From assembly GCF_003402235.1 (NCBI RefSeq), contig NZ_QEWO01000001.1, positions 186,001 to 250,000 on the forward strand: a stretch of 64,000 nucleotides of DNA. Reading direction: 5' to 3'. This document shows positions 44,101 through 52,362 of this stretch, piece by piece. A program made the translations under genes and the position numbers. The notes beneath the pieces were generated by a model. That model was not told the origin of the DNA and ran no database searches. It saw only the letters and a program-made list of their open reading frames with translations. This DNA is from Parahaliea mediterranea (GTDB lineage: Bacteria; Pseudomonadota; Gammaproteobacteria; Pseudomonadales; Halieaceae). Each line of letters opens with the position of its first letter. The stretch's first letter is position 1.

Positions 44101-44323
44101 TATCGCCATCACTGCCCCCCTGCGCAATGCCTTTGTGGGTAAGGGGCTGGCGGAAGACCCCCTGTACTCGCACATGAAAGTCTACCAGGACCAACTGGTG
44201 GCCGCCGGCTTGCTCGGGCCGGTTCAGCTTCACCAGATAAAGGAGCCCTCATCAATACCGCAATACGATGATCAAAAGGGGAATCAAGGTGGCGGCGACA
44301 AAGCCGCAGCGGATCAGGAGTAG
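41120..44323 (+). CDS. GH106-type alpha-L-rhamnosidase-like glycoside hydrolase, membrane-anchored
   Basis: 1067 residues. A single N-terminal hydrophobic helix (about 6-28) with Arg/Lys before it anchors the protein in the inner membrane, facing the periplasm. The catalytic body opens with TRWWWPGGDVD and GFGGVEIQPF at about 90-120, the signature seen at the start of GH106 alpha-L-rhamnosidases, followed by HFSGWPPGGPE. The C-terminal portion is a carbohydrate-binding-like beta sandwich (VTVNGQRIG). The tail is Gly/Asp/Lys-rich. GGAGGTAGGAG precedes the ATG. A MaoC gene follows after 3 bases. Cleaving rhamnose from a rhamnoside is the likely role, consistent with RhaD and RhaI at 61-64 kb. 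Confidence 0.82.
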   Translation: MLRKLSWIVGGLALLALLLIAGAGGWAYQRLNQALVPPANPANAPSIATYSSGPEPVATNRPGQAELVAPVDWQTLATPPQSAMPWTRWWWPGGDVDSAVASTQLDRLQAAGFGGVEIQPFLSGMINVADDETVMSRVYSFDTPAYYTTLNATIAHAETLGMQVDLTHFSGWPPGGPEILLEDSVTALVYGSERVSGGGSVSMALPEPQPGPSERIFSMLEFAGADFINFPADQARLLSVTAARVVDGGHAWSPFNVADTVALDADSLTVLTDKVSDGELNWQAPEGDWEVIANYLMPSGEVPMGAAQKPQGFVVDHLRTPQVLGHYEYAYGERTGLAQHYGKGLRGFFNDSLEFRITRMGVVDILPEFARRRGYDLEPWLPVIHVEGTDNVYFRELLGVHAGPEFSLTDGDERIRWDYQKTLSDLMIERFVQTSANWAENRGLISRGQSYGMDIDLLRAMGSNTIVETEQLWAGGANVGLKFASSAAALYGRPLVSAESFVWINRDYQPTARRLKAAADKLLLAGVNHIIYHGTPYPWQGSGNDYGEEGWQPFSGPQNPAHFSGLYSAANTSLWPDIPALNQYIGRSQHLLRQGAPSLDVLVYYPFLGFHGPNMDREGEEVLVSGSLPDADPANVMLEDPALAEGKAQLMKLMTVPEKAVDPRVAWMESVQPLLDALDRHGITWGWVNDHALQMGKVEHNRLTAAGGRYGSVLVANVEVMEPATLSALQKQLADGVPVVFAGDVPTRQPSFLDAEAGDASVRKGVERLLAGGAVRTEFVPLALASMLQKASVPSLRYQSPSSIRRIRRQLAAGGEVHFFANQAATAATAELSAPPEGSWWFDARTGAIWPVQDGADQLLLALAPWESRFLVAGVAMPDNALNHAPAEKRVADGPEALPLQSWMLLANGQQRQLDALFDWRDNEGLRFASGPVHYQHTVKVSSLQGTTRFVLDLGLVQGGAQVTVNGQRIGRASLPPSRIDITDALEPGDNLIDIAITAPLRNAFVGKGLAEDPLYSHMKVYQDQLVAAGLLGPVQLHQIKEPSSIPQYDDQKGNQGGGDKAAADQE

Positions 44324-44326
44324 CGC

Positions 44327-44776
44327 ATGTCTCAATCCACCGGCCAAGTAGCGCACGGTTATTACCTTCACGAACTCGCTGTCGGTATGCAGGCCAGCTA
44401 CAGCAAAGCCATCACCGACGAAGCGGTACAGGCATTTGCAACGGTCTCGGGTGATGACAATCCCCTGCACCTGAACGACGACTTTGCACGCGAGACTCGC
44501 TTTGGTCGTCGCCTGGCCCACGGCATGCTCACCACCAGTTTGTGGTCAACCATTGTGGGCACCCAATTACCCGGCCCAGGCTGCGCTTACATGTCGCAGG
44601 AGCTGGTGTTTCTCAAACCCGTGTACATCGGCGATACCGTTGTGGCCGGGATGACGGTGACCGCTATCGATACGGAACGGCAGCAGGTTGTGTTGTCGGC
44701 GCAGGCCCGGGTTGGCGATGTTCTGGTCGCCCGTGGCGAGGGAAGGGTGTGGGTACCGCGGGCACAGGGCAAATAG
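44327..44776 (+). CDS. MaoC-family hotdog dehydratase/hydratase
   Basis: A 149-residue hotdog-fold protein. The hydratase-2 motif is intact: FATVSGDDNPLHLNDDFA, containing the Asp and His that activate water in R-specific enoyl-CoA hydratases (PhaJ-like). RFGRRLAHGMLTTSLWSTIVG is the adjoining helix. The start at 44327 follows the GH106 stop by 3 bases with AGGAGTAGCGC upstream, so the two are one transcript. It is unusual to see a CoA hydratase in operon with a rhamnosidase; it ties the sugar-removing step to the acyl-CoA pathway of the same island. Stereochemistry and substrate are inferred from the family. Confidence 0.88.
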   Translation: MSQSTGQVAHGYYLHELAVGMQASYSKAITDEAVQAFATVSGDDNPLHLNDDFARETRFGRRLAHGMLTTSLWSTIVGTQLPGPGCAYMSQELVFLKPVYIGDTVVAGMTVTAIDTERQQVVLSAQARVGDVLVARGEGRVWVPRAQGK

Positions 44777-44831
44777 CGATAGCGTGCGTTACCTGTAACG
44801 CCTTCAGATTGTGTTCAGGATGGCACAATAT

Positions 44832-44845
44832 ACTTATCAATAAAT
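44832..44845 (+). promoter_or_regulatory. Shared box before the DUF1592 operon
   Basis: ACTTAT-CA-ATAAAT, with perfect TTAT/ATAA arms, 28 bases before the DUF1592 gene start. It follows an AATAT run as in the copies at 41.07 and 50.99 kb. Confidence 0.5.
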
Positions 44846-44872
44846 AATAGGTAATTTCGAGGTGCTGTAAAG

Positions 44873-46498
44873 ATGGTGATGTGCAGGGTAAAGGCGGCCA
44901 TGGCCGGCCTGTTATGTGCAGCGGCCGTGTTGGCCCAGGGTGCGCCCGTGTCACCGTCAGTCGAGGCGTCGCATGTCGTTGCCATGAAACGACTGACCCA
45001 GGGCCAGTACCGCAACAGCATCGCCGATGTCTTTGGCGGCGATATCGAGATTGTCGGCCGCTTTGCGCCAGATTACCGACATGAGCGCTTGCTGGCTGCA
45101 GGCAGCGCCCTGGCCAGCCTGGCCCCCGCCGACTATGAGCAGTACGACCTGATGGCGCGTGAGATCGCCCGCCAGGTGCTCAGCGGCGAGCAGGGCGAGA
45201 AAAACCTGGGGTGTGAACCGCGGCTGACGGCAACGGGTACTGCGAATGACTGTATTGGCCATTTCATCGCGCACTACGGCCTGAAACTGTTCCGACGCCC
45301 GCTGACCGCTACCGAGCAAAGCCAGCGGGAAGCCGTGGTCAGCGAAGTGGTATCACTCGGGGGCAGTGTCAATGACGGGCTGCAACTGGCCCTGGCCAGC
45401 CTGCTGGTGTCGCCGGACTTCCTGTTTCGTATTGAAACAGCACAGCCAGCCAGCAACGGTCAGTGGCAGCTGGACAGCTACTCGCGGGCAGCGCGCCTCA
45501 GCTATTTCCTGTGGAACACCACACCCGATGCCACCCTGTTGCAGGCGGCCCATGAAGACGAGCTGATGCAGCCGGCGGGCCTTAGGCGGCAAGTGGAGCG
45601 CCTACTGGCGTCGCCCCGGCTGGAGCAGGGCATGCGAGCCCTGTTTACCGACATGCTGGCCTTTGATCGCTTTGGCGAGCTGTCCAAGGATGTGGCCCTG
45701 TACCCGGCGTTCACCCCGGCCGTGGCCGATGCCCTGCAGGAGCAGACCCTGCGCACGCTGACCCAGCACCTGCTGGATGCCGGCGGCGACTATCGGGACC
45801 TGTTTGTGCTGGACTGGATGCCGATGAACCGCACCCTCGGGCTCGTGTATGCCGTGCCGGTGCCCTGGGCGAGCGGCTGGCAAACCTATCAATTCGACAG
45901 CGAAGATGAGCGCCAGGGCCTGTTGTCGCAGGTCAGCTTGCTGTCACTGCACGCCCACGCCGGCAGCAGTTCGCCGACCCTGCGCGGGCGTTTTATTCGC
46001 GAAACCTTTCTGTGCCAGCCCATCCCGCCACCGCCAGCGGATGTGGATTTCACACTGGACGAGGCGTTTGCCGTGCTGCCCACCGCCCGTGAGCGCCTGC
46101 AACGCCACCGCAAGGAGAGCACCTGTGCCGCCTGTCATCACCTGATGGACCCGATCGGCCTGACGCTGGAGCACTACGACGGCATCGGCATGCTGCGCTT
46201 GCGCGAGAACGGCAGTCCCATCAATACCGCCGGCGAGCTGGATAGTGTGGCGTTTGAGGGCGCCAGGGGCCTCGGGGCCGCGCTGCAGAACCACCGGCTT
46301 GTGCCGGCCTGCTTTGCCGACACAGTGTATCGCTACGCAGCCAGTGGCACGGAGATTCCGCACGCACGCGACCTGCAGGCGGCGTTGAACGAGGCCTTTG
46401 CCGCGGGTGGCTATCAGCTCCCCGCATTGCTGCGAGCCATCGCCAACAGTCAGTCATTCTACGCAGCCGCCCCGGCGACCGAGGAGGATCAGTCATGA
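44873..46498 (+). CDS. Exported DUF1592-family protein with CxxCH motif
   Basis: 541 residues with a signal peptide (about 1-23, AVLAQGAP). Domain order follows the planctomycete-type family: DUF1595 (FRRPLTATEQ), DUF1592 (LLVSPDFLFRIE, LSYFLWNTTPD), DUF1588 (HAGSSSPTLRGRFIRETFLC and the CAACHHLMDPIGL motif), DUF1585 near the C-terminus. CAACH is a c-type heme attachment motif, though only one occurs and heme binding is not proven. GAGGTGCTGTAAAG precedes the ATG. It overlaps the DUF1552 gene by 4 bases. These proteins are nearly always found in pairs; the biochemical role is unknown, and a periplasmic redox step on the island substrate is a guess. Confidence 0.85.
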   Translation: MVMCRVKAAMAGLLCAAAVLAQGAPVSPSVEASHVVAMKRLTQGQYRNSIADVFGGDIEIVGRFAPDYRHERLLAAGSALASLAPADYEQYDLMAREIARQVLSGEQGEKNLGCEPRLTATGTANDCIGHFIAHYGLKLFRRPLTATEQSQREAVVSEVVSLGGSVNDGLQLALASLLVSPDFLFRIETAQPASNGQWQLDSYSRAARLSYFLWNTTPDATLLQAAHEDELMQPAGLRRQVERLLASPRLEQGMRALFTDMLAFDRFGELSKDVALYPAFTPAVADALQEQTLRTLTQHLLDAGGDYRDLFVLDWMPMNRTLGLVYAVPVPWASGWQTYQFDSEDERQGLLSQVSLLSLHAHAGSSSPTLRGRFIRETFLCQPIPPPPADVDFTLDEAFAVLPTARERLQRHRKESTCAACHHLMDPIGLTLEHYDGIGMLRLRENGSPINTAGELDSVAFEGARGLGAALQNHRLVPACFADTVYRYAASGTEIPHARDLQAALNEAFAAGGYQLPALLRAIANSQSFYAAAPATEEDQS

Positions 46499-47835
46499 GC
46501 AAGAAAGGGCTTACACGGCGCACAGTGCTGCGCGGTATGTTGCAGGGTAGCGCCGTCAGCGTGGCACTGCCGCTGCTGGATGGCTTCCTCAACACCAACG
46601 GGAATGCATTCGCATCGGAGGCGCCGCTGCCCCAGCGTTTTGGCACCTGGTTCTGGGGCTGCGGTATGACGCCGGAGCGCTGGAACCCCGAGGCAGAAGG
46701 TACAGACTTTGCACTACCGCCGGAATTGCAGGCGCTGGCGCGCCACCGGAGGGAGCTGTCGATTTGCAGCGGCTTCAATGTGCACTTGGACAACAAGCCC
46801 AATCAGGTGCATAGCAGCGGGGTGGTTGGCACGCTGACGGGGAACGCACCGAGCGTACCGGATGAGTTTGTCAGCCCCAGTCTGGATGTGCTGGTAGCCG
46901 ATGCCATCGGCAGCCGCAGCCGTTTTCGTTCGCTGGAGGTCGCCGCCAGCGGCGACCCGAGGCACAGTTACAGCCGGCGCAGCAGCAGTGTAATCAACGC
47001 CGCCGAAGTGTCGCCAGTGGCGTTTTACCAGCGGATATTCGGCACCGGCTTTCAGGACCCGAACGCCCGCAACTTCCAGCCCGACCCGCAACTGATGATG
47101 CGCCGCAGCGTGCTCTCGGCCGTTAAAGAAGACCGCCAGCGCCTGATGCGCCAGCTGGGGGCCGGCGACCGGGTTCGGCTGGACCAGTACTTCACTGCCG
47201 TGCGCCAGGCCGAGCAGCAACTGGACATCATGCTGAGCGAGCCAGAGCCGCTGGCCAGCTGCCGCGTGCCAGACGTGCCGGAAGCGAGCGCCACCGACAC
47301 CGAGATCGACGTGGTGGATCGCAACCATCGCCTGCTGGCCGAGTTGATGGCCCTGGCTGTGGCCTGCGACCAGACCCGCGTGTTCAACGTGGTTTACTCG
47401 CCGGGTGCCTCTAACCTGCGGCGTGGGGGCAGCACCGCCAATCACCATCAGCTGACCCATGAAGAATCCGTGGACCCAGCCCTGGGGTACCAGCCACAGG
47501 CCACCTGGTTTGTGGAGCGCAGCATGCAGGCCTTCGCCCACTACCTGGACATACTCAAGGCAGTACCGGAAGGGGATGGCACGCTGCTGGATAACTGCCT
47601 GGTGCTGGCCCATTCGGAAACCTCCCTGGCGAAAACCCACGATGTCAGCGGTTTGCCACTGATGCTCGCTGGCCGCGCCGGCGGCAAGGTACGTAGCGGG
47701 GTGCACGTTATGGGCCGCGGCGATGCAGTAACGCGGGTGGGGCTTACCGTTCAACAGGTGATGGGCCTGCCGGTGGCGCAGTGGGGTACACGCTCCATGC
47801 AGACCGACCGCCCGGTAAGCGAGGTGCTGGTATGA
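46495..47835 (+). CDS. Exported DUF1552-family protein (Tat-type signal)
   Basis: 446 residues. The N-terminus KKGLTRRTVLRGMLQGSAVSVALPLLDG has the twin-arginine RR and a hydrophobic stretch, indicating Tat export as a folded, perhaps cofactor-containing protein. The body matches DUF1552, including FGTWFWGCGMTP, HSSGVVGTLTGNAPS and the C-terminal VLAHSETSLAKTHDVSGLPLMLAG. The gene overlaps the DUF1592 gene at its start (ATGA) and the next gene at its end (ATGA), so three exported proteins are made in a block. The DUF1592/DUF1552 pairing is widespread in Planctomycetes and some proteobacteria, with no settled function. Confidence 0.86.
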   Translation: MSKKGLTRRTVLRGMLQGSAVSVALPLLDGFLNTNGNAFASEAPLPQRFGTWFWGCGMTPERWNPEAEGTDFALPPELQALARHRRELSICSGFNVHLDNKPNQVHSSGVVGTLTGNAPSVPDEFVSPSLDVLVADAIGSRSRFRSLEVAASGDPRHSYSRRSSSVINAAEVSPVAFYQRIFGTGFQDPNARNFQPDPQLMMRRSVLSAVKEDRQRLMRQLGAGDRVRLDQYFTAVRQAEQQLDIMLSEPEPLASCRVPDVPEASATDTEIDVVDRNHRLLAELMALAVACDQTRVFNVVYSPGASNLRRGGSTANHHQLTHEESVDPALGYQPQATWFVERSMQAFAHYLDILKAVPEGDGTLLDNCLVLAHSETSLAKTHDVSGLPLMLAGRAGGKVRSGVHVMGRGDAVTRVGLTVQQVMGLPVAQWGTRSMQTDRPVSEVLV

Positions 47836-48956
47836 AACGGGTAACTTTTACCAGACATGGCCTGGGTGGCGGATTGGCGGCGTTGCTGTGCGCCATCTCG
47901 TTAGCGGTGCAGGCACTGCCCGATGGCAGCGAAGTCAGCGATATCGTGCAGCGCGGTTACGTACTGACGGATTTTCGCCTGGTGACCCCCGGCGCTGGCC
48001 CCAACGACTGCCCCGATGGCTTCAACCTCGGCTATTCGCAGCGCTTTCTGGCGGCCCTGCCGGAGGCCGAGCGCCAACCCTACCTGGATGACCCCCAACT
48101 GCTACAGCAGGCGTTGGCGCCCTGGTACTACGACGACCCGGAACAGGACCCCTGTGCCAACCCCGCCAACTTCCCCGACACCGGCATGCTGACAATAGAC
48201 GGCCCGCTGGCCATGCAGCGCATGGAGGCCGACGGCAGCATCAGCGAGACAACCGCGCCCCCCAGCGCCTGCCCGGCAGCGAGTGCGGCCAATGAGGCTC
48301 GCACCATCGACAACCAGTACTGGCGGGTCATGGGTTGCGTGCGCGGTTACCAGCCCACCGGCCAGGCGGCGGCCTTTGCCAATTCCTTCATTACCGATGG
48401 CAGTATGACCGTTTTATTGCAGGTAACGCCGCTGGACGAAGACAGCGGCGCGGTAGAAGTGCTGCTGGCGTCCAGCCAGACCCCGGTTACGCTTGGCACC
48501 AATGGTGCACCGCTACCCTGGGCCAGCCTGCCGCTGGCCGCTGATACGCGCTATCACAATCGCGTGCGAGGGCAACTGGATGATGGCGTGCTGGTGACCG
48601 AGCGGTTTGACCTGCGCATCATCCGCGCCGCCCAGCGGCTGGACAGCGAACTCTACCTGCGCGATGCGATGCTGCGTTTGGAGATTGACCCGGACACCGG
48701 CAACGCCAGTGGCCTCCTGGCTGGTTACTGGGATCTCGATTCCCTGGCGCATTCATCCATTCGCATACAGGACCGCACCGGACTGTCGTCCGGCAAACCG
48801 GCGGCGGATACCCACGGCTATACCTGCCCGGGCAAGTACTACGCAGTAAAGCGCCTGGCGGACGGCAATCCGGACCCGGCAACCGGCGAGTGCACCTCTA
48901 TCTCGGTGCTGCACAGCCTGCAGGCGGTGCCGGCGTTCGTGGTGGCCAATCCCTGA
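47832..48956 (+). CDS. Secreted protein of unknown function, third member of the DUF1592/DUF1552 operon
   Basis: 374 residues with a signal peptide (about 1-32, ending SLAVQA). The ATG at 47832 overlaps the DUF1552 stop as ATGA; a longer frame starts inside DUF1552 and is not used. I recognise no named domain. The mature part has three Cys-containing loops (NDCPDGFN, DPCANPAN, SACPAASA), aromatic/Asp-rich segments and a C-terminal beta region (VTERFDLRIIRAAQRLDSELYLR), consistent with a disulfide-stabilised extracytoplasmic binding protein. Its fixed place after DUF1552 suggests it binds the same substrate. No function is asserted. Confidence 0.7.
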   Translation: MKRVTFTRHGLGGGLAALLCAISLAVQALPDGSEVSDIVQRGYVLTDFRLVTPGAGPNDCPDGFNLGYSQRFLAALPEAERQPYLDDPQLLQQALAPWYYDDPEQDPCANPANFPDTGMLTIDGPLAMQRMEADGSISETTAPPSACPAASAANEARTIDNQYWRVMGCVRGYQPTGQAAAFANSFITDGSMTVLLQVTPLDEDSGAVEVLLASSQTPVTLGTNGAPLPWASLPLAADTRYHNRVRGQLDDGVLVTERFDLRIIRAAQRLDSELYLRDAMLRLEIDPDTGNASGLLAGYWDLDSLAHSSIRIQDRTGLSSGKPAADTHGYTCPGKYYAVKRLADGNPDPATGECTSISVLHSLQAVPAFVVANP

Positions 48957-48995
48957 CTCTGACTCTGACGCTAACCCTAACCGAGGCCCTGGCCC

Positions 48996-49835
48996 TCAGT
49001 CCCCGTCGATAACCTGGGGCGGGGCCTCGCCACCAAGGAAGTTATTGATCGCGTGCTCCGCCATGTAGCGAATCAGGTCTTTTTTGGGTATCTGCAGCAT
49101 ATTGTCGGCATTGGCCCGGTGGTTTTTGCCGGCAATCAACAGGGGCTGCTGCCCCAGCGCCGCCATGGCCTCGTCCACCAGTTCGGTGGTGGTCTGGAAC
49201 TGAGAGCGATCCTCAATGTGCTCAAAGCCCGCCGCCGCGGTTGATAAGGTCATGCCGGCGGCAACTGCCAGTACGTCCACATTGTAGGGGGCAAACTCGC
49301 CCCACAAGGCCTCGCCCAGGGCGATGTCGTAGGCCTTGGTGGCGGAGTAGTGGGCGTAGTAGGGCGAGCCAGTCAGGCCGGCACCGGATGACATCAGCAC
49401 AATGCCGCCACGCCGGCGCGCCAGCATGGCCTTGCCGAAATGATAGATGAGCTTGAGTGGCCCGGTGACATTAACGGCAATTTTCTTCAGCTCGAAGTCC
49501 AGCCCGGAATCTGCTTTGTAGAACGGCCCGACATCCGCCAGGCCCGCGTTGTACACCAGCAGCCCGACTTCCCGCTTGCCGACTGCCGCGCGGATCACCT
49601 CCAGCATATCGTCGCCGGCGAGGTCGACCTCAACCGGCAGGCACTGCACGCCAAATTCCTCGCGCACGCTGGCGCTGATGGCGGCGAGGGCGTCGGCGGA
49701 AATATCCAGCACCATCACATTGACACCGCGCGCGGCAATATAACGAGTATAGGCTTCGCCGATACCCTGGGCGCCCCCGGCAATCACTGCCCAGGGGCCG
49801 TAGCTGGCCTCAAAACCCGCGTTATCTGTGCTCAT
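48996..49835 (-). CDS. Short-chain dehydrogenase/reductase
   Basis: A 279-residue SDR. The NAD(P) motif GGAQGIGEAY, NAG at LVYNAGLADVG, the serine in LMSSGAGLTGSP and YSATK are all present. It starts at 49835, one base after the TGA of the upstream 2OG-like gene on the same strand, so it is co-transcribed with it; a longer frame overlaps that gene and is not used. The pairing of an SDR with a putative oxygenase fits hydroxylation followed by alcohol oxidation. It converges with the DUF1592 operon across 39 bases. Confidence 0.88.
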   Translation of the reverse strand: MSTDNAGFEASYGPWAVIAGGAQGIGEAYTRYIAARGVNVMVLDISADALAAISASVREEFGVQCLPVEVDLAGDDMLEVIRAAVGKREVGLLVYNAGLADVGPFYKADSGLDFELKKIAVNVTGPLKLIYHFGKAMLARRRGGIVLMSSGAGLTGSPYYAHYSATKAYDIALGEALWGEFAPYNVDVLAVAAGMTLSTAAAGFEHIEDRSQFQTTTELVDEAMAALGQQPLLIAGKNHRANADNMLQIPKKDLIRYMAEHAINNFLGGEAPPQVIDGD

Positions 49836-49836
49836 A

Positions 49837-50922
49837 TCAGGCCGCGTCCGTGTACATAGGGGTAACAGGCGCATCCTCGGGGTAGCTGCTGGGGCCGCCC
49901 ATGTCGTAGGCGGCGTTGAGCTGGGCGATAAAGGTGGCGTCGTGCAGCGGGTCGGTGGGCGTCTCGATGCTGATACCCTGTGCGCGCACATCGTCGATCA
50001 TCATCTCGATGGCCTTTTCGTGGGTCAGGTCGTCACTGCCGTCCATGTTCTTCTTCAACTCATCGAAGTCCTCGAACACCTCGGCGGACCAGTGCACCAG
50101 AAAGCGCAGCTCATCAGTGCTGTGACGGGCGATCACATTGTCGCCGGTTTTCAGCAGCCATTGGTTGGTGTCATTCGGATCACCCGAGAACAGGGTGTCG
50201 AAGGCCAGCCCCTTCGGCCGCTGTTGCTCCAGCGGGCCGTTGGCCTCGCCGCGGTGGAACATCATTTCGTTCTGCACCAGCACACCGCGGTTGTAGATGG
50301 GTGGCATAAGGCGCTCTGGTGCTTCCAGCGGGCCGTTTGGCCAGTAGGTAAAGCCGCTCTGTGGGCAGTGGGAGAACCAGGTAATCACCTGGGCCATCTT
50401 GATCAGGTAATCCTGGAACAGGCCAGACTTGCCCATCACCGCACACAGCCAGGTGGGGGTATTTTCGTAGCGCACACCGCGAAAGCTGGGGCTGTCCAGG
50501 TGGCCCGGGTCCAGGTTGCCCGCGGGGCCGTTCACGTTGAACAGCATCATCTGGGGCTTCGCGTACTTGGCGCCCCAGTAGTCCTTGGCCATATTCAGGA
50601 AGGTTTCGTTGTAAAAGCAGTCATGAATTTCGGGGTAAAGCGGGGCCGAGTAATTGGCCAGAAAGCCGCGGAAGGTCGGCGTGATGAACATATCGAGCGA
50701 CAGGCCACCGCCGTCCGGTGCGCCGCCCGACAGGGTTGCGATCAGCTCTTCGGCAGAGGCAAAGTGCTGGGCGAGAATCAGCGGCCAGGGGCCGTTGTCG
50801 CGCATTACGCCAAGCAGGCGCTGCAACTGATCTTCACTGTAAACATTGCTCACCTCGCGCGGCGGCGCCGCCGGGCGCAGGATGCGGGAAAGTTCTTCGC
50901 GGCGTTGTTGGGTCATGGCCAT
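49837..50922 (-). CDS. Putative non-heme Fe(II)/2-oxoglutarate-type oxygenase, paralogue A
   Basis: 361 residues, no signal peptide, no family name recognised. A facial-triad candidate is visible: His141-x-Asp143 (GHLDSPSFRG) and a distal His223 (NEMMFHRGEANGP), about 80 residues apart as in jelly-roll dioxygenases of the PhyH type. About half the residues match the divergent gene at 51.25 kb, and the HxD and MMFH motifs are conserved there. The start at 50922 follows AAGAGGTTATCCC. It is in operon with an SDR. A copy of the shared box lies upstream (50991-51004). Iron-dependent hydroxylation is inference from residue pattern alone. Confidence 0.65.
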   Translation of the reverse strand: MAMTQQRREELSRILRPAAPPREVSNVYSEDQLQRLLGVMRDNGPWPLILAQHFASAEELIATLSGGAPDGGGLSLDMFITPTFRGFLANYSAPLYPEIHDCFYNETFLNMAKDYWGAKYAKPQMMLFNVNGPAGNLDPGHLDSPSFRGVRYENTPTWLCAVMGKSGLFQDYLIKMAQVITWFSHCPQSGFTYWPNGPLEAPERLMPPIYNRGVLVQNEMMFHRGEANGPLEQQRPKGLAFDTLFSGDPNDTNQWLLKTGDNVIARHSTDELRFLVHWSAEVFEDFDELKKNMDGSDDLTHEKAIEMMIDDVRAQGISIETPTDPLHDATFIAQLNAAYDMGGPSSYPEDAPVTPMYTDAA

Positions 50923-51253
50923 GGGATAACCTCTTGAATGACTGCAGTAGTCCTGCCGACTTGCGCGCAGGTGCCAGGTAAAGTTCAATATCTTATCGAT
51001 AAAATAAACAGGTGCGCAACAGCGCGGGCCCATATTCCTGAGGCTTCTTTCAATGCCTGTTTTTGAGGCGGGTATATATTGGCTAACCCGTCGGGCGCAT
51101 ATCGCTGCAGCGCCCCCTCGGGCTTGACGCGCCGATCGGCCCAAACCTATGCTTAGTATTAAAGTATCAATAAAATAAATAGTGCGGCGGTGATTGGGTG
51201 GGCGCTCAGGCCTGTTCCCTCAATCTGCAATCACCGCCAAAGGAGGAGTCATC
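50923..51253. promoter_or_regulatory. Divergent regulatory region of the paralogous oxygenase pair, two shared boxes
   Basis: The 331 bases between the two divergent paralogues hold no gene. Box 1, TCTTAT-CG-ATAAAA (50991-51004), faces the minus-strand gene; on that strand it reads TTAT-CG-ATAAGATA and overlaps a -10-like TAAGAT, with TTGCGC 18 bases upstream. Box 2, GTAT-CA-ATAAAATAAAT (51164-51180), faces the plus-strand gene. One site per promoter suggests coordinate control. Confidence 0.55.
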
Positions 51254-52312
51254 ATGGATATCGAACGCGCCAAGGTCTTTCGCCCGGTGGCAGAGCCCAG
51301 AATCATTGAGGGGGTTTACAGCGAAGACCAGCACCAACGGCTTTTGGACGTGGTGCGCCGCAATGGCCCGTGGACGCTTATTATTTCCCAGCATTTCAAA
51401 TCCGCCGAGGAATTGATCGCCACCACCTCCGGCTCTCTTCCGGAGGGGGTTGAGCCCAGCCTGGATATGTTCCTGAGTCCAGTGTTCCGGGGCTACTTTT
51501 CTCACGGGGGTGTGTGCAGCCAGCCTGAAATCGAGGACTGCTTCTATAACCCCGCGTTTCTGAAGCTGGTGCGCGACTACTGGGGGGCGAAGTACGCCGA
51601 GCCGGACAGCATGCTGTTCAATATCCAGGGGCCCAGCCAGGACAGCGGCAACCCGCATGTGGATGGCACACGGTTTCGCGGCCTGACCATCGAGAACACG
51701 CCAATCTGGCTGATGAACACCATGGTCAAGTCCGGCCTGTTCAAGCGCTGGCAGGCTCGCAAGGCCCAGGTGATCGCCTGGTACTATCGGGGCAAGATCG
51801 GCGGCGGCTTTAGCTACTGGCCGGATGGCCCACACCTGCAGCCAAAACAGATACAGGCGCCCATGTGGGGGCGTGCCGTGGTGGTAGAGAACGAGATGAT
51901 GTTCCACACCGCCCAGAGCTGTGGCCCCAAGGCCATGAGAAAGCCTGAGGGCCTGGCCTTTGACTCGGTGATGGAGGCAGACCCCAGTGTCGAGGGCGGC
52001 TGGCGCATTCGCACCGGCGACAGAGTCATCCAGCAGATACCCGAGGCGGAGTTCCGTTTTCTGGTGCACTGGGGCGCCAATGTCTACATGGATCTGGACG
52101 AGTTGAAACGCACCGTTGATCACACCGACGACATTACCCACGACCAGGTCTTCGATATTTTTATTCAGGACTTGAAGGCGCGGGGAGAGCACTTCGACAT
52201 GCCCTCGGACCCGTTGACCGACAAGGCGTTTATCGGCCTGCTCACCCGTGTCTACCATGTGGGTACGCCGCTGTACTTCCCGCCGGAGCCAGAGGACGGC
52301 ATCGCAGCCTAA
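51254..52312 (+). CDS. Putative non-heme Fe(II)/2-oxoglutarate-type oxygenase, paralogue B
   Basis: 352 residues, paralogous to the divergent gene at 49.8 kb. The same motif set is present: His135-x-Asp137 (PHVDGTRFRG) and distal His218 (NEMMFHTAQSCGP), with the shared segments NGPWTLIISQHF, SLDMFLSP and FRFLVHWGANVY. AGGAGGAGTCATC is a strong ribosome site before ATG 51254. It leads a plus-strand operon: this gene, an MFS transporter, a 3-hydroxyisobutyrate-dehydrogenase-like protein, an AA_synth protein and a VOC protein. Substrate unknown; a hydroxylase of the island substrate is the simplest inference. Similar proteins would normally be annotated hypothetical. Confidence 0.65.
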   Translation: MDIERAKVFRPVAEPRIIEGVYSEDQHQRLLDVVRRNGPWTLIISQHFKSAEELIATTSGSLPEGVEPSLDMFLSPVFRGYFSHGGVCSQPEIEDCFYNPAFLKLVRDYWGAKYAEPDSMLFNIQGPSQDSGNPHVDGTRFRGLTIENTPIWLMNTMVKSGLFKRWQARKAQVIAWYYRGKIGGGFSYWPDGPHLQPKQIQAPMWGRAVVVENEMMFHTAQSCGPKAMRKPEGLAFDSVMEADPSVEGGWRIRTGDRVIQQIPEAEFRFLVHWGANVYMDLDELKRTVDHTDDITHDQVFDIFIQDLKARGEHFDMPSDPLTDKAFIGLLTRVYHVGTPLYFPPEPEDGIAA

Positions 52313-52362
52313 CACAAGTCCGCCTGCTTTTGCCGCTGGCGCTACGCCAGGGAGGCTGTAAC

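Noticed and set aside
48950-48985. Tandem CTGACT copies and TAACCCTAACC, a telomere-like string
   Set aside because: Only three imperfect hexamers and two TAACCC units in a 39-base gap; too short for a functional repeat.
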